In this document: piece by piece, positions 53,678 to 63,021 of the stretch | Numbering within the stretch: the first letter of the stretch is position 1 | How the letters are laid out: each line of letters begins with the position of its first letter | Notes under the pieces: model-generated | What the model saw: the letters and a program-made list of their open reading frames with translations, nothing else | The model's database searches: none | Told to the model about the DNA's origin: nothing | Assembly: GCA_002298335.1 (NCBI GenBank) | Contig: DBNK01000035.1 | Span: 10,466-74,465, forward strand | Direction: 5' to 3' | DNA from: Thalassolituus sp. UBA674 | GTDB lineage: Bacteria; Pseudomonadota; Gammaproteobacteria; Pseudomonadales; Oceanobacteraceae | Length of the DNA: 64,000 bases | Position numbers and translations under genes: made by a program

Positions 53678-53992
53678 ATGAAACAAATTACCGCTTTTAT
53701 TCACCACGTTCGAACCGCTGATGTCATCGATGCACTGCGCGATGCAGGTTACAAAAACATATCGTTACTCGACATCAAAGGGAGCTTGAAACCCTTGGGC
53801 GAAAGTGAGTTGGCCTATTCGTCCGAAGCCGGCGTGGTTATCTCAGAAGTTCAATTATCCCTGGTATGTGAAGACAATCAGGTGGACAAGGTGACCTCCG
53901 TCATTCGCAAAACCGGGAAAATCGGACCGAACATATCCGGTTGGGTCTACGTCAGTCCGGTTGAACAGGTACTGCCCATAGACGGCCATTAA
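53678..53992 (+). CDS. PII-like signalling protein of the czc operon
   Basis: 104 residues with a PII/CutA-like ferredoxin fold pattern: MKQITAFIHHVRTADVIDAL at the start, a short T-loop region (KPLGESELAYSSEAGVVISE) and TSVIRKTGKIGPNISGWVYV at the end, matching GlnB-type strand order, but without the uridylylated Tyr motif of GlnB. The ATG at 53678 has TTGGAG upstream. Small PII relatives are often found beside czcA; they are thought to sense metal or nucleotide state, but the ligand here is unknown. Located between czcA and czcD. Confidence 0.82.
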   Translation: MKQITAFIHHVRTADVIDALRDAGYKNISLLDIKGSLKPLGESELAYSSEAGVVISEVQLSLVCEDNQVDKVTSVIRKTGKIGPNISGWVYVSPVEQVLPIDGH

Positions 53993-54066
53993 CACATCCG
54001 AGTTTGTGCGCGCTGGCCACGTTCACACCAGCGCGCACCAAACCCGAAACGCTTGGTGTAGGGACT

Positions 54067-54945
54067 ATGCATAACCACGATCACTCCAGCAGTTCGAAAC
54101 GTATTGGCTGGGCCTTTTTCCTCAATCTGGGATTTACGGTTATTGAATTTATTGGCGGCTGGCTGACAAACAGTACCGCCATCATGGCTGATGCCGTCCA
54201 CGACCTCGGCGACAGTATTTCCATCGGCCTCGCCTGGATTCTTGGCAGGTTGAGCAACAAAGGTTCGAACGTGGAGTTCACCTACGGCTACCGTCGCCTG
54301 TCACTATTCGGCGCATTGATCAATGGCCTGGTATTGATCATTGGCTCCTTCTGGGTGCTGACCAAAGCTATACCCAAGTTGTTGCAACCAGAAATGCCTG
54401 TAATTGAGGGTATGTTAGGGTTGGCTGTTTTTGGCGTTCTGGTGAATGGTATCGCCGCCTATCAGCTTAGCCAGGGTAAAACGCTTAACGAGAAAGTCTT
54501 AAACTGGCATTTATTGGAAGACGTACTGGGCTGGGCTGCCGTCCTGATTGTTTCCATTGTGCTGTTTTTTGTGGATTGGCCGATTTTAGACCCCGCACTG
54601 TCTATCGTTTTTACCCTCTACATCTTGTTCAATGTCGGAAAAAACCTTTGGAGTACCACTCGATTATTTCTTCAGGCCGCACCCGACAAAGCACTGTCAG
54701 AGTCACTTCACCGCTGTCTATCCAAGCTTGATGAGGTCCGAAGCGTTCACCACCTCCACCTGTGGTCACTGGATGGCGAGCACCATGTGCTTACCGCGCA
54801 CTTGGTATTACAACGCGCTTTATCCGTGGAGCAGCAAATTGATTTGAAAATGACAATTGCAGATCGTCTCAGCGAGTTCGATCTCGCGCACACGACCATT
54901 GAGTTGGAATTTGGGGAGGAAACCTGTCGAGACGCAAAGGTTTAG
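54067..54945 (+). CDS. czcD: CzcD-like CDF cation efflux protein
   Basis: 292-residue CDF exporter. Start at ATG 54067 (MHNHDHSSSSKRIG, a His-rich N-terminus). Six helices with zinc-site motifs MADAVHDLGDSISIG (helix II) and NWHLLEDVLGWAAVL (helix V), and the cytosolic C-terminal domain VHHLHLWSLDGEHHVLTAH. Moves Zn2+, Co2+ or Cd2+ from cytosol to periplasm, feeding CzcCBA. Last gene of the czc group. Confidence 0.94.
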   Translation: MHNHDHSSSSKRIGWAFFLNLGFTVIEFIGGWLTNSTAIMADAVHDLGDSISIGLAWILGRLSNKGSNVEFTYGYRRLSLFGALINGLVLIIGSFWVLTKAIPKLLQPEMPVIEGMLGLAVFGVLVNGIAAYQLSQGKTLNEKVLNWHLLEDVLGWAAVLIVSIVLFFVDWPILDPALSIVFTLYILFNVGKNLWSTTRLFLQAAPDKALSESLHRCLSKLDEVRSVHHLHLWSLDGEHHVLTAHLVLQRALSVEQQIDLKMTIADRLSEFDLAHTTIELEFGEETCRDAKV

Positions 54946-55015
54946 GAACTCCAGCATCGACGAGCCATCGATCTGAATTCTGTAGCACAGAATTTTGTTC
55001 AGGAAATTCGTATCG

Positions 55016-55465
55016 TCACACGAGTACATCGATATGTCGTCCCAATGGCTCGGCCGACACTGTGTTAATCTCACCTTTGGCTTGTGTCGCCATCACCATC
55101 GCTTGTTGAGAAGCGTTACGATCCTGTAGTAAGGGATCAGTGGGCGCCATGGACGCCATGCTTATTAGCTGGGCTTTTTCCAGCGTTGCTTTGGGATCGT
55201 TGGGCTCAGATGAAGTATCAAACGCCACATCACCTGAGACGACATAGAGTTGGCCATCGAGAGGCCTATATTGGTAATTGGGTGGTGAACTGTACTGTGT
55301 CGTAACGGCGAGGTGAGATTCTACATGCCGTTGAATAGATGTCTGAGAGAGCTCTAATTGTTTGCGCTCGGCCGAGTTGTCGCCAGACTTGGTCTCTGTG
55401 TCGCGCGCTGAATTGGTAGATGAAGTACTCAAAGGCGCTGTGGGTAGAGACAAAGCTGTTGTCAT
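55016..55465 (-). CDS. SprA-related (putative metalloprotease) family protein, degenerate
   Basis: 149 residues from the ATG at 55465. The C-terminal half matches the SprA-related family (YQYRPLDGQLYVVSGDVAFDT, then DPKATLEKAQLISMASMAPT and DPLLQDRNASQQAM). In that family the helix before this region carries HEAAH; here it is RHVESHLAV, so the second position is Val and the HExxH zinc motif is broken. The N-terminal half is Ser/Thr-rich and low complexity. Opposite in direction to the metal genes. Function unknown, probably not a protease. Confidence 0.7.
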   Translation of the reverse strand: MTTALSLPTAPLSTSSTNSARDTETKSGDNSAERKQLELSQTSIQRHVESHLAVTTQYSSPPNYQYRPLDGQLYVVSGDVAFDTSSEPNDPKATLEKAQLISMASMAPTDPLLQDRNASQQAMVMATQAKGEINTVSAEPLGRHIDVLV

Positions 55466-55663
55466 CGTCCTTCTCCACAAAAAACCGACAATAGATACAG
55501 TATATCGAAATTCACACCGATTGGCCTATTCCCAATGTTGTCTGCGATATTCGATTCAAGATTAACAGGAGGCTCCCATAGGCGAAATCAAGTAAGCCCG
55601 CTCATATACTTTAATCGTACAGGCAAACCAGATAGCTCCTGTAAATTGTTTTCCATGGGTCAT

Positions 55664-55925
55664 TCAACAATCTGATGTCAATAGCACGGCCATTTTCTCC
55701 ATCAACACATGAGTCGCGTTATTTGAAAGCTGCTGGCCTTCTTCGATATATTCCCAAACGGTGGCATCGTTTTTCCAACCCCCTTGCTTTTTTATGAGTT
55801 CAAAATCGACACGCTCCCGTGCTGCCGAGGTGGATAAGCCACGTCGAAAACTGTGGCTACTCAAATCTGGAACAAAGTCGAACTCGCATGCCTCACCCAG
55901 TGTTTTAAGCAGATCATGGACCAGC
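55664..55925 (-). pseudogene. Tyrosine recombinase, C-terminal fragment cut by a transposon end
   Basis: The fragment encodes the C-terminal catalytic part of a phage/integron-type integrase: SSHSFRRGLSTSAAR (H-x-x-R), KKQGGWKNDATVWEY with the presumed Tyr nucleophile, and a C-terminal helix. The 5' part is missing: the frame runs straight into the terminal repeat GGGGGCATTTGAACG at 55926, whose complement supplies a spurious start codon. The other half was not found in this window. Confidence 0.85.
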
Positions 55926-55963
55926 GGGGGCATTTGAACGAAAACCTACGGTTTTGAATCCCG
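55926..55963 (+). repeat. Tn3-type left terminal inverted repeat (unit B)
   Basis: Begins GGGGGCATTTGAACGAAAAC and continues CTACGGTTTTGAATCCCG, 38 bases, 33 bases outside the tnpA stop codon. Interrupts the tyrosine recombinase gene. Confidence 0.7.
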
Positions 55964-55995
55964 AGACCTTGTCGTAACCGTAAGTTTCTGCTGAT

Positions 55996-58930
55996 TTACC
56001 CCTTCTCCTCTTCATCCTCAATAAAGTACGTGCCATTGGGCAGCACATGTTTATAGGGCAATAGCGAGATATGGGACAGGGTTTCGTCGTCAATGTCCTC
56101 TCCCTGCTGTCTGAGCTGTTCCACAATGTCATTTATCTTGATTGTGTTCCAGTACAGAATGGCGTTCGACACAAAGCTAAGACTGCTGGCCTTGTTCATA
56201 ATTTCCTCATAATCACCAGTAGTGAACTCACCCTGGTCGGCAAAAAAGATCCAGCGCGGCAGCTTGTGCCGGTATTCTCCTTTATTCAATTGCCGCTGGA
56301 CGGTTCGACGCAATTCCTGATCCGTCAGGTAGCGCAGAATGTATTCAGTCTTGATGATCCGTCCTAGATTGGTGAAGGCTTTAGTGAGGCGATCCGATGG
56401 TGAGCTGTTGGTCAATCGCTGAACGATCACATGGGCTGGTGCCGTTTTCTGTTTCAGGGAAATGGCCACTCGCATCATGTACTCCCATTGCTCCTCAACG
56501 ATGGCCAGATCGGCGGTTTTAGTGAGCAAATGGTTGAGGTCGCCGTAATCGACGGATTTGTCGATACGGTAGAGTTGTTGATCCTTTAAATCCCGAATGC
56601 GCGGCATAAAGTAGAAGCCGAGCAAATGGCAGAGAGCGAACACGATTTCCGTATATCCATGTGTCGGTGGTATGTTCCCGGATTTTCAGGACAGTGTTGT
56701 TTTCCAGTAATCCATCCAGCACGTACAGCGCTTCGCGGGGGCTACAGGAAATGATCTTGGTGCTGAATACGGAATATTGATCGGACACGTGGGTATAGAT
56801 CCCGATCGCCTTCTCATAATAGCCGTAGTAGCGAGGATAATAAGACGACAGCAGGCTATCGGCCCGAATCAAAAAGCGCTGCGCATCCGATGAGGACAAG
56901 GTACCGCTACCATGAACGGCGCTAAGCGGCAGTTCATGGTGCTGATTCACGATTTCGGCGCTGGCGTCGATGAGGGTTTCCTCACGGATGTAGTATTGCA
57001 GGATGTGCCTGAGCATATCGACTGTCACACCCTTTACACTAGCGCTCATCGACACCACGCCCAGGTTGGTGGCCTGTGAAATAATGGCAGCCATCAGGCT
57101 TTTATAAAAGGCTTTCGGGCGTGATTGATGGTGCTGAATGGGAACAAAGTGACGACTGTAGTGCGTCATTTTATCCACTTCAATGAGAAGCTGTTCGATG
57201 CGAATAGTCGGCATGTGGGCATCAATCACTTTTTGCAGTCGGCTGACTTTATCCGGCACATCCAGCTTGTCATCGCGCTTGAGTTTCAGCCGACCATTGT
57301 TGATCTCGGCGAAATTATCCAGACCAAAGCGTTTTTTCGCTTCAGATACAGAATCGTGGAACTGTGCTGAAATAACAGCGCGAACTTCGTGCGGAGGTGG
57401 TTGTTGCAGCTCGGTATAGACGGTTTGCCTTGTTTCGTCCCAGTTTGGCTCGTTTAAGGTCAGATCCCAGAACGAAACATGTTGCTTGCTTTGCGGCAAA
57501 TAGAGATCGCCGGAGCGCAAGGCATCTTTCATCGCCAACGCCAGCCCCATTTCCCACACATTGCGATTGATGCTGCCACCTTGGTCTTTGAGGCTGCGAC
57601 GTAATTCGCGGGGAATGAAGGCTATCGGTGTCGTCTCCGGTAGCTTCTTGAGATCACCATTATCCAGTTGCTGAACAATCTGGATAGCCTTGATCAGTGG
57701 TCCGGAGCCTTTCGCGACCTCAAACGGTAAGCGGATAAAGTCGGCAAAATACTTTCGTAAACTAGGATAACGGGTCAATAACAAATCGCAGTAGCCACGC
57801 TCTTCCAGGCGCTTGAAGATGCGCAAATCGTCAATGGAAACCAGTAGGTGTTTCTGGTCGATACGCTGCCATAAATCCTGCTTGTATAAAGGCTCCTCTT
57901 CGGGCCACTCAAGCAGCACATCGGTGGTATCGAGCACGGCATCAATCGCTTTCTTTTGCCGTTTACGAAATTCCTTGTGCTTTTTGTCGTGACTGTTTTT
58001 GGTTTGCCGACACAACTCAGTCATGTACTGATCGTGCATTTTAACCAGGTGATCGAGCAATATCTTTCGGGATTCCAGCAGAAAACACACCATCAGGGCA
58101 TAGAGCTTATGATCCTTGAAGCGTTTCATGTCCTTGGCGCTGTAGCGCTTGGTCAATCGGTACAGGTAGTGAAGAAAGGTAGTATCAATGAGCTTTTCCT
58201 CGAATGCATTAATACCGGTAGCCACCAGATTGTCGTAGCGCTCCAGGTAGCGCTTCAGCGATGAAATTTTGGCGGCGGGTGGATATTCCTTGAGCTGATT
58301 GAAATAGGTTCGTTGGTTGCCGCCAGAGGTTTGTAGCAAATCATCGATAGCCTCTCGCAATTCAGGCGACATCTGTTCAAACACTTGCTCAAAGAGCTGA
58401 GCATGGACCTGGTTGCAGATGCGAACGATTTGCCGTTCGATGGTGGTGGGCCCCGGTAAAACAATCCGATTCAACAGCAGGTAGCGCTCTGCCCGATGAA
58501 AGAGTTCATCCGGCAGTAACCCCTGGTGTGCCTGAGCTTCGACCCAGCGATCCAGATCGCCTTCCACCTTGACATCAAAACGCCTGAATCCCAGGTATTT
58601 GAGGATGTTATTGCGGTGTTCCAATAAGGTGGCTTCCCGTTCGGGTACGTCCACAGTGAGCGCTGGCGGTAAATCGAGTTGGCTGCTGAGGTAGCTGACC
58701 ACGCGGGACGAGAGATCGCTGAGCTGGTTCAGAAAGCGGCCATAGAGGCGCATGGCACAGAGCTGGATGGCAACGCCCATGCGGTACTGTTTGCGGTATT
58801 TGTTAACCATCTGGCAGTCGCGGCGATTCAGGGTCCAGTCGCGAACCATTTCCTCGTCGGAAAAGCGTTGCGGCAATATCAGTGGCTGATAGCGTTGTTG
58901 GTTGGTCAAAAACTGCTCTTTGGCTGTCAT
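55996..58930 (-). pseudogene. tnpA: Tn3-family transposase TnpA (unit B), frameshifted
   Basis: Two overlapping frames, 58930 down to about 56660 and on to 55996, together give a full-size Tn3-family transposase. The first catalytic Asp is in LSSSDAQRF. The break falls on the second: the expected T-T-D-T-H-G-Y-T-E-I-V becomes TTDTWIYGNRV because ACACAT appears to have lost an AC pair (near 56659-56665, minus strand ACCGACACATGG); in the other frame the protein continues VFALCHLLGFYFMPRIRDLKD. Unless rescued by frameshifting or sequencing error, the transposase is inactive. Its N-terminal region (MTAKEQFLTNQQRYQPLILP) is unrelated to unit A. Confidence 0.9.
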
Positions 58931-59113
58931 GAGCGCCTCATCGGTTTGTGGTCACGCCAACTACTCCTATAGCGTTGTTTTTATTGATGTTTTTATGATA
59001 CCGACTGTGGGTACTGCCTTATTTTACTTTTGGACGGCATTGTAATAACGATTGGACGATAATAGAATAACAGGTAGCCGAATTACAACTCCTGTTTAGC
59101 CGGAAGTCCATTT

Positions 59114-60352
59114 ATGTACCCTCGTTATTCTGAACTCCACGTCAAAGAAGCGCTGAGCGACACGCCCGTCGTGTTTATCATGGGGCCCCGTCAGACCGGT
59201 AAAACCACCCTGGTGAAGACCTTGATGGATGAAATGGGGGCCGAGCAATGGACCTACATCACCTTGGATGACCAGGCCCAGTTTGAGATTGCCCAAGCCG
59301 ATCCGGTGGGCTTTATTCGCAACCTGCCAGCCACCCGCATTGCCCTGGACGAAGTGCAACGCCTGCCGGAGTTGTTCGTATCCATCAAGCAGGCAGTGGA
59401 CGAACAGCGTACACCCGGTCGATTTCTGCTGACGGGCTCCGCCAATGCCTTGTTACTGCCGAGGCTCTCCGACTCTCTGGCGGGCCGGATGGAATCGGTG
59501 CGCTTGATGACGCTCTCGGAGTGTGAGATCCAGGGGCAGCAACCGACATTTCTCTCTAAGCTGTTGAACCGGGAAGCTCCTTCAACCCAGTCCATCCGTG
59601 TTAGGGAGCACATCCTGAACCGATTGGTCACCGGTTGTTTTCCGGAGCCGCTACAGCGCGCCAGTGAACGACGCTCCCAGGCCTGGTATCAGCAATACCT
59701 GAGCACTCTGGTGCAACGGGATATTCGTGATCTGACCCACATTGATCATCCGGATTTAATGGGCAAGTTGCTCAAGCTCACCGCCTTTTACGCCGGTAAA
59801 CTGGTCAATCTCACCGAATTGGGGGGCAAACTGGGACTGGATCGGCTGACCATCAAAAAATATATGGCACTGTTGGAGCAATTGTTTCTGGTGGAGCAAT
59901 TGCCCGCCTGGCATTCCAACGAATATAAACGGCTGGTGAAGACACCCAAACTGCATTCCGTCGATACTGGCCTGATGTGCGCCGTGCGAGGCCTCAACCG
60001 GGACCGTCTGCTCAAACAACCGGGAGATTTTGGTCTGCTGTTGGAAACCTTCGTTTATAACGAATTGCGCAAGCAAGCGGTTTGGGTGGACGAACCATTG
60101 AGTTTTTACCATTACCGGGATAAGGACAAAGTGGAGGTGGACGTGATTATCGAGAACGCCATGGGTGACTGCTTCGCCATCGAGGTGAAGGCGGCAGCGA
60201 CCTTAAGTGCGAAGGATTTTACCGGACTGAAACGGTTTCAATCCGTGGCTGCCGATCGCTTCAAGATCGGTATTCTGCTCTATGACGGCGACCATACGAC
60301 AGCCTTTGGTGACAATCTTTATGCCGTACCACTGGGAGCCCTTTGGGCTTAA
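59114..60352 (+). CDS. AAA ATPase with DUF4143 domain (copy 2)
   Basis: 412 residues, gap-free match to the protein at 42586-43824 (about 88% identical by eye). P-loop MGPRQTGKTTLVKTL, Walker B RIALDEVQRLPEL, and C-terminal KDKVEVDVIIENAMGDCFAIEVKAA. Many synonymous differences between the two copies argue against recent duplication by gene conversion. Divergent from the second tnpA; about 80 bases upstream of the ATG are conserved with copy 1, including CGATTGGACGATA and TTAGCCGGAAG. No merR fragment follows this copy. Confidence 0.85.
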   Translation: MYPRYSELHVKEALSDTPVVFIMGPRQTGKTTLVKTLMDEMGAEQWTYITLDDQAQFEIAQADPVGFIRNLPATRIALDEVQRLPELFVSIKQAVDEQRTPGRFLLTGSANALLLPRLSDSLAGRMESVRLMTLSECEIQGQQPTFLSKLLNREAPSTQSIRVREHILNRLVTGCFPEPLQRASERRSQAWYQQYLSTLVQRDIRDLTHIDHPDLMGKLLKLTAFYAGKLVNLTELGGKLGLDRLTIKKYMALLEQLFLVEQLPAWHSNEYKRLVKTPKLHSVDTGLMCAVRGLNRDRLLKQPGDFGLLLETFVYNELRKQAVWVDEPLSFYHYRDKDKVEVDVIIENAMGDCFAIEVKAAATLSAKDFTGLKRFQSVAADRFKIGILLYDGDHTTAFGDNLYAVPLGALWA

Positions 60353-60379
60353 CCACGCCATAATTCAAGCAACCGTGTA

Positions 60380-60440
60380 TGACGGCTTTGTAATTATACC
60401 GTCATCTGGTTGACAGACTTGTGTTTTACTATTTACTGAG
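60380..60440 (+). promoter_or_regulatory. Possible promoter of the copper gene cluster
   Basis: TTGACA at 60410-60415 with a weak TTTACT 16 bases further on. Just upstream lies the inverted repeat TGACGG (60380) / CCGTCA (60399-60404). The intergenic space after the ATPase gene (60353-60602) holds nothing else recognisable. Confidence 0.4.
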
Positions 60441-60602
60441 AAGGTATTTTTTATGGTTGGTGCAATTTATTTTTCAGTTTAGCGGTAACGAAATAACAAG
60501 TTTTTTGATCCACCTCAACGCATGAAGTGGAACGAAAGATTGAACATTCAGACGAAATATATAGACTTATCAGATATAAATAATGAGTTGTATCATCTCA
60601 GT

Positions 60603-60965
60603 ATGCAATTGAACAGATTTGGGTTTTACATGGCAATCTTCGCGTTACTGGCTTTTACCAGCCAGTCGTTTGCCGTTGTGAAGTTGCCCTGCGAACAGAT
60701 GACTCATCATTCCACCGCTCATGCAATGGCAGCAACAATGGATATGGCCCATATGAACCACGCTGCGGCCGATAATGCCAAGGCCAAAGGCTGTTGCAGC
60801 CAGGACGATTGTTCTCAGATGGATTGTATTTTTGCAAGTGTGGCGGTAGTAAGCGCACTGTCTTCGTTTTCCGTTCAGTTTTCCCAAACTCTCAATACGG
60901 AATATTCGGTTTCCCTCCTCACCCAGGAAGTTTCCTCGCTATTTCGCCCCCCCATTTCCCGCTGA
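60603..60965 (+). CDS. Small exported Cys/Met/His-rich protein
   Basis: 120 residues from the ATG at 60603, giving a signal-like start MQLNRFGFYMAIFALLAFTS (an ATG at 60522 is in frame). The mature part is rich in copper-type ligands: QMTHHSTAHAMAATMDMAHM followed by KGCCSQDDCSQMDC. A hydrophobic stretch follows. Pattern and place at the head of a copper/silver efflux cluster suggest a periplasmic copper binder, an analogue of the small protein heading the czc operon. No named family recognised. Confidence 0.75.
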   Translation: MQLNRFGFYMAIFALLAFTSQSFAVVKLPCEQMTHHSTAHAMAATMDMAHMNHAAADNAKAKGCCSQDDCSQMDCIFASVAVVSALSSFSVQFSQTLNTEYSVSLLTQEVSSLFRPPISR

Positions 60966-61099
60966 CATAGGGTTGGTACGCCTGAAATTCGGGCCTCCAA
61001 CTACTTTTTAAGCGGGAGTCGAAAAAACTCCCAAAACATTTTTTACAACGCGTGATCGCCACTGAATGCGCTCATTGCGTCTCGTGATTGGGAGCCACC

Positions 61100-61600
61100 A
61101 TGAAACCTTTATCTCATTATCTGCGTTATCTTGCGCTGATTGTTTCTCTGTTATTCCTCGCCGCCTGTTCGGAGGGCGAAGATCATGCCGCTAAAACCGC
61201 ATCGATTACCACACTGGATGTTTACAAAAGTCGCACCTGCCAGTGCTGCCAGCAATGGATTCAGCATATGGAAAACACCGGCTTTGAGACCAAAATCCAC
61301 CATCCGGCGGACTTGAATCGCGTTAAAGACGACCATGGCATTGCCCCCGAATACCAATCCTGCCACACGGCGGTGACGAGTGACGGCTATGTCTTCGAAG
61401 GTCATATCCCCGCGCGCTTCGTTCAGCAGTTTCTGGAAAATCCACCGGCTGGTGCCATCGGCCTGAGCGTGCCGGGCATGCCGGCGGGCAGCCCCGGGAT
61501 GGAAATGGGCGACAGATTTATGCCTTACCAGGTGTGGTTGCTAAAAAAAGACGGTTCGGCTGAAGTGTTTGCTTCAGTGGACAGCCGCGATCAGCAATAG
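61100..61600 (+). CDS. DUF411 metal-binding lipoprotein (CopG-like)
   Basis: 166 residues from the ATG 61100. Lipoprotein signal with lipobox LFLAAC|S. DUF411 signature: TLDVYKSRTCQCCQQWIQHM with the CxCC motif, LNRVKDDHGIAPEYQSCHTA with a further Cys-His, and VPGMPAGSPGMEMG, Met-rich. DUF411 proteins (CopG) are periplasmic copper factors often next to cus or cop genes. 12 bases separate the stop from the next gene. Confidence 0.9.
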   Translation: MKPLSHYLRYLALIVSLLFLAACSEGEDHAAKTASITTLDVYKSRTCQCCQQWIQHMENTGFETKIHHPADLNRVKDDHGIAPEYQSCHTAVTSDGYVFEGHIPARFVQQFLENPPAGAIGLSVPGMPAGSPGMEMGDRFMPYQVWLLKKDGSAEVFASVDSRDQQ

Positions 61601-61611
61601 GACGTATCACC

Positions 61612-63021
61612 ATGAACATTCAACGGAGTTTTTTATTGTTGTTCTTGTTGGTGGGGGTTCCTGCTTTTGCCGAGGAAAAAGTTGCCCAAGAACAATTTGC
61701 CCAAACACAGTTGGATCAAGACCAGACTGGTAAGTTGACCTTGGAAGCGGCGATTGCACAGGCGATTGCCTCCGACCCCTGGCTGAACGGCAGCCGTTAC
61801 CGGGAAGATGCACTGACCAGTGAATCCATTTCCGCCTCAACCCTGCCTGATCCCAAGGTCAGCCTGATGGCGGCCAACTTCCCGACCGATAGCTTCGATA
61901 TCAATCAGGAACCGATGACGCAGCTGACTGTGGGTGTTAGTCAGATGTTTCCGCGCGGCGATAGTCTGGCGTTAACCAGCCGCCAAAAGCAGGAGTTGGC
62001 GGCCCAGGAGCCACTGCTCAGGCAGGATCGCCAGGACAAGGTGACAGCGACGGTGACTCAGTTATGGCTGGAAGCCTACCGGGCACAGGAAAGTATCCGT
62101 TTGATTGAACAGGATCGCGCGCTGTTTGAACATCTGGTGGATGCCACCAAAGCCAGCTATTCCTCCGCACTGGGGCGCGCCCGCCAGCAGGATATTATCC
62201 GGGCACAACTGGAACTCACACGACTGGATGATCGCCTGACCGTGTTGCGACAACAACGGGAATCCGCCCAGCAGCGGCTCTCCGAGTGGATTGGCGGTCA
62301 AGCCAGTCTGCCGTTGGCGCAAACCTTATCCAGTAAATTGGGTGAGGAGCCAACTTTAGTCATGGGTCAGCCTAAAAATGATCGCTGGCTCTATGAACAG
62401 ATCAATCGGCATCCCCTGTTATTGGCCTTTGACCAGCGTATCGAGGCCATGCAGACCGGGGTTGAGTTGGCCCAGCAAAAGTATAAGCCCGAGTGGGGGC
62501 TCACCGCCCAGTACGGTTATCGGGACGATGACCCCATGGGTCGGGATCGCGCCGATCTGTTCTCGGTCGGTGTCACATTTGATCTGCCGCTTTTCACGGA
62601 CAATCGACAGGATAAGGAAGTCAGTGCCGCCACCTCCCGAGCCGAGGCGCTGCGAACGGACAAGCTACTGATGGCGCGAAAACTGATGGCAGAGCTGGAC
62701 ACGTCGATCGTGCAAATCCAGCGGCTGAATGAGCGCCGCACACTCTATGACCAGCAGCTACTGCCGCAAATGGCGGAGCAGGCCGAAGCTGCCCTGACTG
62801 CTTATAACAACGATGACGGCGACTTTGCTGAAGCGGTGCGTGCCCGCATCGCCGAGTTGAACGCGAAAATCGATTTCCTGACCATCAAGGTCGATCGGCT
62901 AAAAACCCTTGCCGAACTGAACTATCTCTTACCGACAAACCGCTCAGTGCTGTTACCGCAAAGCCACGCAAAGCAGTCCCCTGCAACAAACGGCAATCGC
63001 ACGGAAGGAATGACCCCATGA
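61612..63021 (+). CDS. CusC-like outer-membrane efflux protein (TolC family)
   Basis: 469 residues with a signal peptide (SFLLLFLLVGVPAFA) and two OEP repeats: TLEAAIAQAIASDPWLNGSR, SQMFPRGDSLALTSRQKQEL, and DLFSVGVTFDLPLFTDNRQD. It differs clearly from the CzcC-like protein at 48098. Outer-membrane duct of the following CusB-type system. Stop and next start overlap (ATGA). Confidence 0.9.
   Translation: MNIQRSFLLLFLLVGVPAFAEEKVAQEQFAQTQLDQDQTGKLTLEAAIAQAIASDPWLNGSRYREDALTSESISASTLPDPKVSLMAANFPTDSFDINQEPMTQLTVGVSQMFPRGDSLALTSRQKQELAAQEPLLRQDRQDKVTATVTQLWLEAYRAQESIRLIEQDRALFEHLVDATKASYSSALGRARQQDIIRAQLELTRLDDRLTVLRQQRESAQQRLSEWIGGQASLPLAQTLSSKLGEEPTLVMGQPKNDRWLYEQINRHPLLLAFDQRIEAMQTGVELAQQKYKPEWGLTAQYGYRDDDPMGRDRADLFSVGVTFDLPLFTDNRQDKEVSAATSRAEALRTDKLLMARKLMAELDTSIVQIQRLNERRTLYDQQLLPQMAEQAEAALTAYNNDDGDFAEAVRARIAELNAKIDFLTIKVDRLKTLAELNYLLPTNRSVLLPQSHAKQSPATNGNRTEGMTP

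Larger units (their letters stand above)
55926..60352. mobile_element. Tn3-family unit B (frameshifted tnpA and AAA/DUF4143 gene)
   Basis: Left end: GGGGGCATTTGAACGAAAAC at 55926, with the GAACGAAAAC core seen in Tn3-type repeats and pointing inward to tnpA. tnpA (minus) is divergent from the AAA/DUF4143 gene (plus). A matching right repeat was not found up to 64000, so the true right end may lie outside the window and the copper genes could be cargo; the limit given is the end of the ATPase gene. Confidence 0.65.

Noticed and set aside
60945..60965. C-rich run near the end of the small copper protein considered as a transposon end (CCCCCCC)
   Set aside because: Does not match the complement of the left repeat at 55926 beyond the C run and lies within a coding region.
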